Positions 3,973 through 6,703 of a DNA stretch of 6,703 bases are shown here, piece by piece. The notes beneath the pieces are model-generated. The model did not search any database and was not told where the DNA came from. It saw only the letters and a program-made list of their open reading frames with translations. Positions within the stretch are counted from its first letter, which is position 1; every line of letters begins with the position of its first letter. Source of the stretch: Acidobacteriota bacterium (GTDB taxonomy: Bacteria > Acidobacteriota > UBA4820 > DSQY01); contig JAKAIJ010000142.1 of NCBI GenBank assembly GCA_021814355.1, positions 1-6,703 on the forward strand, given 5' to 3'. A program made the position numbers and the translations under genes.

Positions 3973-6703
3973 ATGGCGAAGCGGAACGGGATCAAGTGGC
4001 TGGCAATGGTCGTGGTGGCGATTCTGGCCCTCAGCGGGCTGGCCTCCGCCCAGGTCGTGAAGAAGGCCCAGGGCGGCCTCGACGACCTCAAGACCTCCAA
4101 CCCGCGGACCTGGATCAGCTCCACCGTCCAGACCCTGGACAGCATCCGGGCCGAGTTGATCTCCTCGCGGGCCGCGCTCGGCGGCCGCGATCGGGCGGCG
4201 CTTATCCGCTTCCAGGAGGTGGCCTCCGGCTTCGACCGCTTCGTGGCCGAGAACGGCGCCGCGTGGCAGGTGCAGATGGACCGCCGGACGGGGCTTCCAG
4301 CCCTGATCGAGGGCAGCGGAGTTCCGTTTCAGCCGCGGCTCCCGGGCGACGGCCGCGCGCTCCTTCCCGCCATGGAGCGGCTGGCCCGGACGTTCCTCGC
4401 GGACCACGCGGACCTCTTCCCCGTGGACGGCGCCGACCTCTCCCTCGTCCCCGAGGGCTCCGGCGAATTCGGCGGCTACCTCTACTACATGCGCTTCCAG
4501 TATAGCCGCGGCGGCGTGCCGGTGGAGGGCGCCGATGTCGTCTTCCGGATCAACCACGGCAACCTGATCCAGTTCGGCGCCGAGAACGTGGCGCCCCAGG
4601 CCGAGGTGGACACCTTCCCCTCCTTCGACCGCCAGACCGCGCTCCAGATCCTGGACGGCTTCGTCGGCGGCCTCTCCGCCGAGGACGAGATTCTCGACGC
4701 GGGCCACCTGAGCATCCTGCCCATCGCCCCCGCGGGGGACACGGGCTCCTTCGCGGGCACTCCCGGCAGGGGCCTCGAGTACGCACTGGTCTACACGCTG
4801 AGCTTCCGCCGCCCCGGCGTCATGGGAAGCTGGACCGCCAAGATTGACGCCCACACCGGCGAGGTGCTGAGCTTCGCCGACACCAACCAGTACGGCAGCG
4901 TCACGGGCGGCATCTACGCCAACTCCAACCTCGACGCCGAGGCCGTCCGCCCGCTGCCCTTCCTCACCGTGAGCGGCGTCAACGCCACGCAGGGCGGGGT
5001 CTACTCCCAGACCAGCGGCACCGTCTCGGCCTCGCTGGCCGGCAAGTACGTGAAGGTCACCGACTCCTGCGGGACCTCCTCGCTCTCCGCCACCGCCCCC
5101 GCGGACCTGGTCTTCGGCAAGTCCTCCGGCACCGACTGCACGACCCCCGGCGTGGGCGGCGCGGGCAACAGCCACGCGGCCCGGAGCACCTACTACCACG
5201 TGACCAACTGGAAGCTCAAGGCCGCCGGCTGGCTGCCCTCCAACACGTGGCTTCAGGGCCAGCTCCAGGACAACGTGAACCTGAACCAGACCTGCAACGC
5301 CTACTGGAACGGGTCCAGCGTCAACTTCTTCAAGTCCGGCGGCGGCTGCTCCAACACGGGCGAGCTGCCCACCGTCTTCCTGCACGAGTCGGGCCACGGC
5401 CTCGACTCCAACGACGGCGGCCCCTCCTCCGAGAACGGTTCCGGCGAGGCTTACGCCGACACGTGCGCCATCCTCCAGACCCACCAGTCCTGCGTCGGCG
5501 TGAACTTCATCCCCGGCCAGCAGTGCTCCGGCTACGGCAACGCCTGCACCGCCTGCACGGGCATCCGCGACGCGGACTATACCAAGCACGCCAACAGCAC
5601 GACCCCCGCCAAGGCCTCCCAGCTCAACGCGGCGAGCGGGTACCACTGCCCCACGAGCACCAGCTACCGGGGCCCCTGCGGCTACGAGGGCCACTGCGAG
5701 GCGTACATCATGGCCGAGGTCACCTGGGATCTGGCCGCCACCGACCTGCCCGCCCAGGGGGTTGACGCCAACACCTCCTGGCTGATCGTGGACCGCCTCT
5801 TCTACCTCTCCCGGGCCACCTCGGGCTCCGCGTACGCCTGCCCCTCGCTGACCACCACGAACGGCTGCGGCACCAGCAACTGGTTCTCCACCTTCCGGGC
5901 CGTGGACGACGACAACGGCAACCTTTCGGACGGCACCCCCCACGCGGCGGCCATCTACGCCGCCTTCAACCGCCACGGCATCGCCTGCACGACGGTGACC
6001 AACACCAACAGTTCGGCGTGCCCGGCCATCGGGCAGCCGACCCTCACCGCCACGGCCGGCAACAACAGCGTGAACCTCTCGTGGGGCGCCGTGACCAACG
6101 CGGCCAAGTACCTGGTTCTCCGAAACGAGATGAGCGCCTCTGCGGGCATGACCATCGTGGCCCAGCCCACCGCCACCAGCTACAGCGACACGGGCCTCGC
6201 CAACGGCATCACCTACTACTACAGCGTCCAGGCCGTCGGCTCCAACGGCGCCTGCTACGGCGCGATGGCGACGGTCAAGAGCGCCACCCCCACGGCGGGC
6301 GCGACCTACAGCATCTCGGGCACGGTGAGCGGCGCGACGGCTTCGGGCGTGACCGTGTCCACCGCGGGCGCCTCGGCCACCACCGACGCGAGCGGGAACT
6401 ACACCCTCTCGGGGCTCACCAACGGGACCTACACCGTCACGCCCACCAAGACGGGCTTCACCTTCTCGCCCGCGAGCCTCAGCGTCACCATCAGCGGCGC
6501 CAGCGTGACCGGCAAGAACTTCACCGCCACCGCCTCCACGACCACCTACAACATCTCCGGCGCGGTGAGCGGCGCCACCCTCTCGGGGGTGACCGTGTCC
6601 ACGACGGGCGCCTCGGCCACCACCGACGCGAGCGGGAACTACACCCTCTCGGGGCTCGCCAACGGGACCTACACCGTCACGCCCAGCAAGGCGGGCTTCA
6701 CCT
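3973..6703 (+). CDS. Secreted zinc metallopeptidase (FTP/PepSY propeptide, HEXXH gluzincin domain, FN3-like and tandem beta-sandwich repeats), 3' end missing
   Basis: The frame is open for 910 codons to the window edge without a stop. Residues 1-26 form a Sec signal peptide (KR, hydrophobic core, LASA then Gln27; predicted cut after Ala26). Residues about 120-306 resemble the FTP and PepSY inhibitory propeptides of thermolysin/fungalysin proteases (FLADHADLFPV at 141-151, VPVEGADVVFRIN at 182-194, WTAKIDAHTGEVLSF at 287-301). The catalytic region (about 310-683) has HESGH (471-475) and GEAYAD (491-496), so His471, His475 and Glu492 are the likely zinc ligands and Glu472 the catalytic base, as in clan MA(E). 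A DDDNGNLSDGTPH stretch (645-657) follows. Sixteen cysteines between 366 and 683 suggest disulfides in an extracellular enzyme. An FN3-like domain (about 688-775) and two carboxypeptidase-regulatory-like repeats (777-856, 857 onward) follow. It is probably exported and self-activating. Closest family impression is M36-like; substrate unknown. It lies behind a predicted sigma-54 promoter. Confidence 0.88.
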   Translation, partial: MAKRNGIKWLAMVVVAILALSGLASAQVVKKAQGGLDDLKTSNPRTWISSTVQTLDSIRAELISSRAALGGRDRAALIRFQEVASGFDRFVAENGAAWQVQMDRRTGLPALIEGSGVPFQPRLPGDGRALLPAMERLARTFLADHADLFPVDGADLSLVPEGSGEFGGYLYYMRFQYSRGGVPVEGADVVFRINHGNLIQFGAENVAPQAEVDTFPSFDRQTALQILDGFVGGLSAEDEILDAGHLSILPIAPAGDTGSFAGTPGRGLEYALVYTLSFRRPGVMGSWTAKIDAHTGEVLSFADTNQYGSVTGGIYANSNLDAEAVRPLPFLTVSGVNATQGGVYSQTSGTVSASLAGKYVKVTDSCGTSSLSATAPADLVFGKSSGTDCTTPGVGGAGNSHAARSTYYHVTNWKLKAAGWLPSNTWLQGQLQDNVNLNQTCNAYWNGSSVNFFKSGGGCSNTGELPTVFLHESGHGLDSNDGGPSSENGSGEAYADTCAILQTHQSCVGVNFIPGQQCSGYGNACTACTGIRDADYTKHANSTTPAKASQLNAASGYHCPTSTSYRGPCGYEGHCEAYIMAEVTWDLAATDLPAQGVDANTSWLIVDRLFYLSRATSGSAYACPSLTTTNGCGTSNWFSTFRAVDDDNGNLSDGTPHAAAIYAAFNRHGIACTTVTNTNSSACPAIGQPTLTATAGNNSVNLSWGAVTNAAKYLVLRNEMSASAGMTIVAQPTATSYSDTGLANGITYYYSVQAVGSNGACYGAMATVKSATPTAGATYSISGTVSGATASGVTVSTAGASATTDASGNYTLSGLTNGTYTVTPTKTGFTFSPASLSVTISGASVTGKNFTATASTTTYNISGAVSGATLSGVTVSTTGASATTDASGNYTLSGLANGTYTVTPSKAGFT
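6304..6543 (+). repeat. Tandem coding repeat, unit 1 (240 bp, 80 residues)
   Basis: This unit encodes a carboxypeptidase-regulatory-like beta-sandwich, running from TYSISGTVSGA through TTDASGNYTLSGL and NGTYTVTP to GKNFTATAST. Bases 6365-6417 are identical to 6605-6657 (53 bp). Such extracellular modules often act as stalks or surface-binding domains; that role here is inferred. Confidence 0.9.
6544..6703 (+). repeat. Tandem coding repeat, unit 2 (incomplete at the window edge)
   Basis: This is the second copy of the 240-bp unit, cut by the window end after 160 bp. It starts TYNISGAVSGA. From 6598 onward it differs from unit 1 at only five positions in 106 bp, while the first 57 bp of each unit are clearly more divergent. 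The array probably continues beyond the window. Confidence 0.9.

Noticed and set aside
3877..5976. A 699-codon minus-strand open frame opposite the protease gene
   Set aside because: The translation is low-complexity Gly/Ala/Val-rich with no domain, and arises because the plus-strand gene uses almost only C or G at third positions. The plus frame has a signal peptide, HEXXH motif and ribosome binding site.
6304..6703. CRISPR or mobile-element repeats
   Set aside because: The repeats are in frame, encode a known type of beta-sandwich domain and have no spacers, terminal inverted repeats or transposase.

Overview
The window comes from a GC-rich bacterial chromosome. Third codon positions in the genes are almost always G or C, and only the gap at 3667-3972 is noticeably richer in A/T. 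The organism cannot be named from this piece. A riboflavin block directly behind ftsY, a sigma-54-type promoter and a large secreted metalloprotease with beta-sandwich repeats would fit an Acidobacteriota (Holophagae/Thermoanaerobaculia-like) or a myxobacterial/deltaproteobacterial lineage. This is an inference from general impressions of such genomes, not a match.

Bases 1-2313 hold three tightly packed plus-strand genes: the 3' part of ftsY (SRP receptor GTPase), ribD (bifunctional pyrimidine deaminase/reductase) and ribE (riboflavin synthase). They overlap by 11 and 16 bp, which suggests one transcript with translational coupling. A 150-bp gap with a perfect extended -10 promoter (TGTTATAAT) precedes ribBA (2464-3666), which encodes the fused DHBP synthase/GTP cyclohydrolase II. 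RibBA supplies both early precursors from GTP and ribulose 5-phosphate, RibD processes the GTP branch, and RibE makes riboflavin. The lumazine synthase gene (ribH), needed between them, is not in the window.

Bases 3667-3972 form a non-coding, relatively A/T-rich gap between housekeeping genes and a secretion gene. It contains a near-consensus sigma-54 (-24/-12) promoter at 3897-3913, several upstream repeats of GTGAAC/TGTGAA, two short palindromes and a nested inverted repeat. Together these look like an enhancer-type control region.

Bases 3973 to the end encode most of a secreted zinc metallopeptidase, open at the 3' edge. Its order is signal peptide, FTP/PepSY-like propeptide, cysteine-rich HEXXH catalytic domain, fibronectin type III-like domain, then tandem carboxypeptidase-regulatory-like beta-sandwich repeats. 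The repeats are nearly identical at the DNA level.

No tRNA, rRNA, CRISPR array, transposon or new multi-gene system was found. The most interesting points are the predicted sigma-54/enhancer control of the protease, the tandem repeats, and unusual residues at conserved positions in FtsY, RibD and RibBA.
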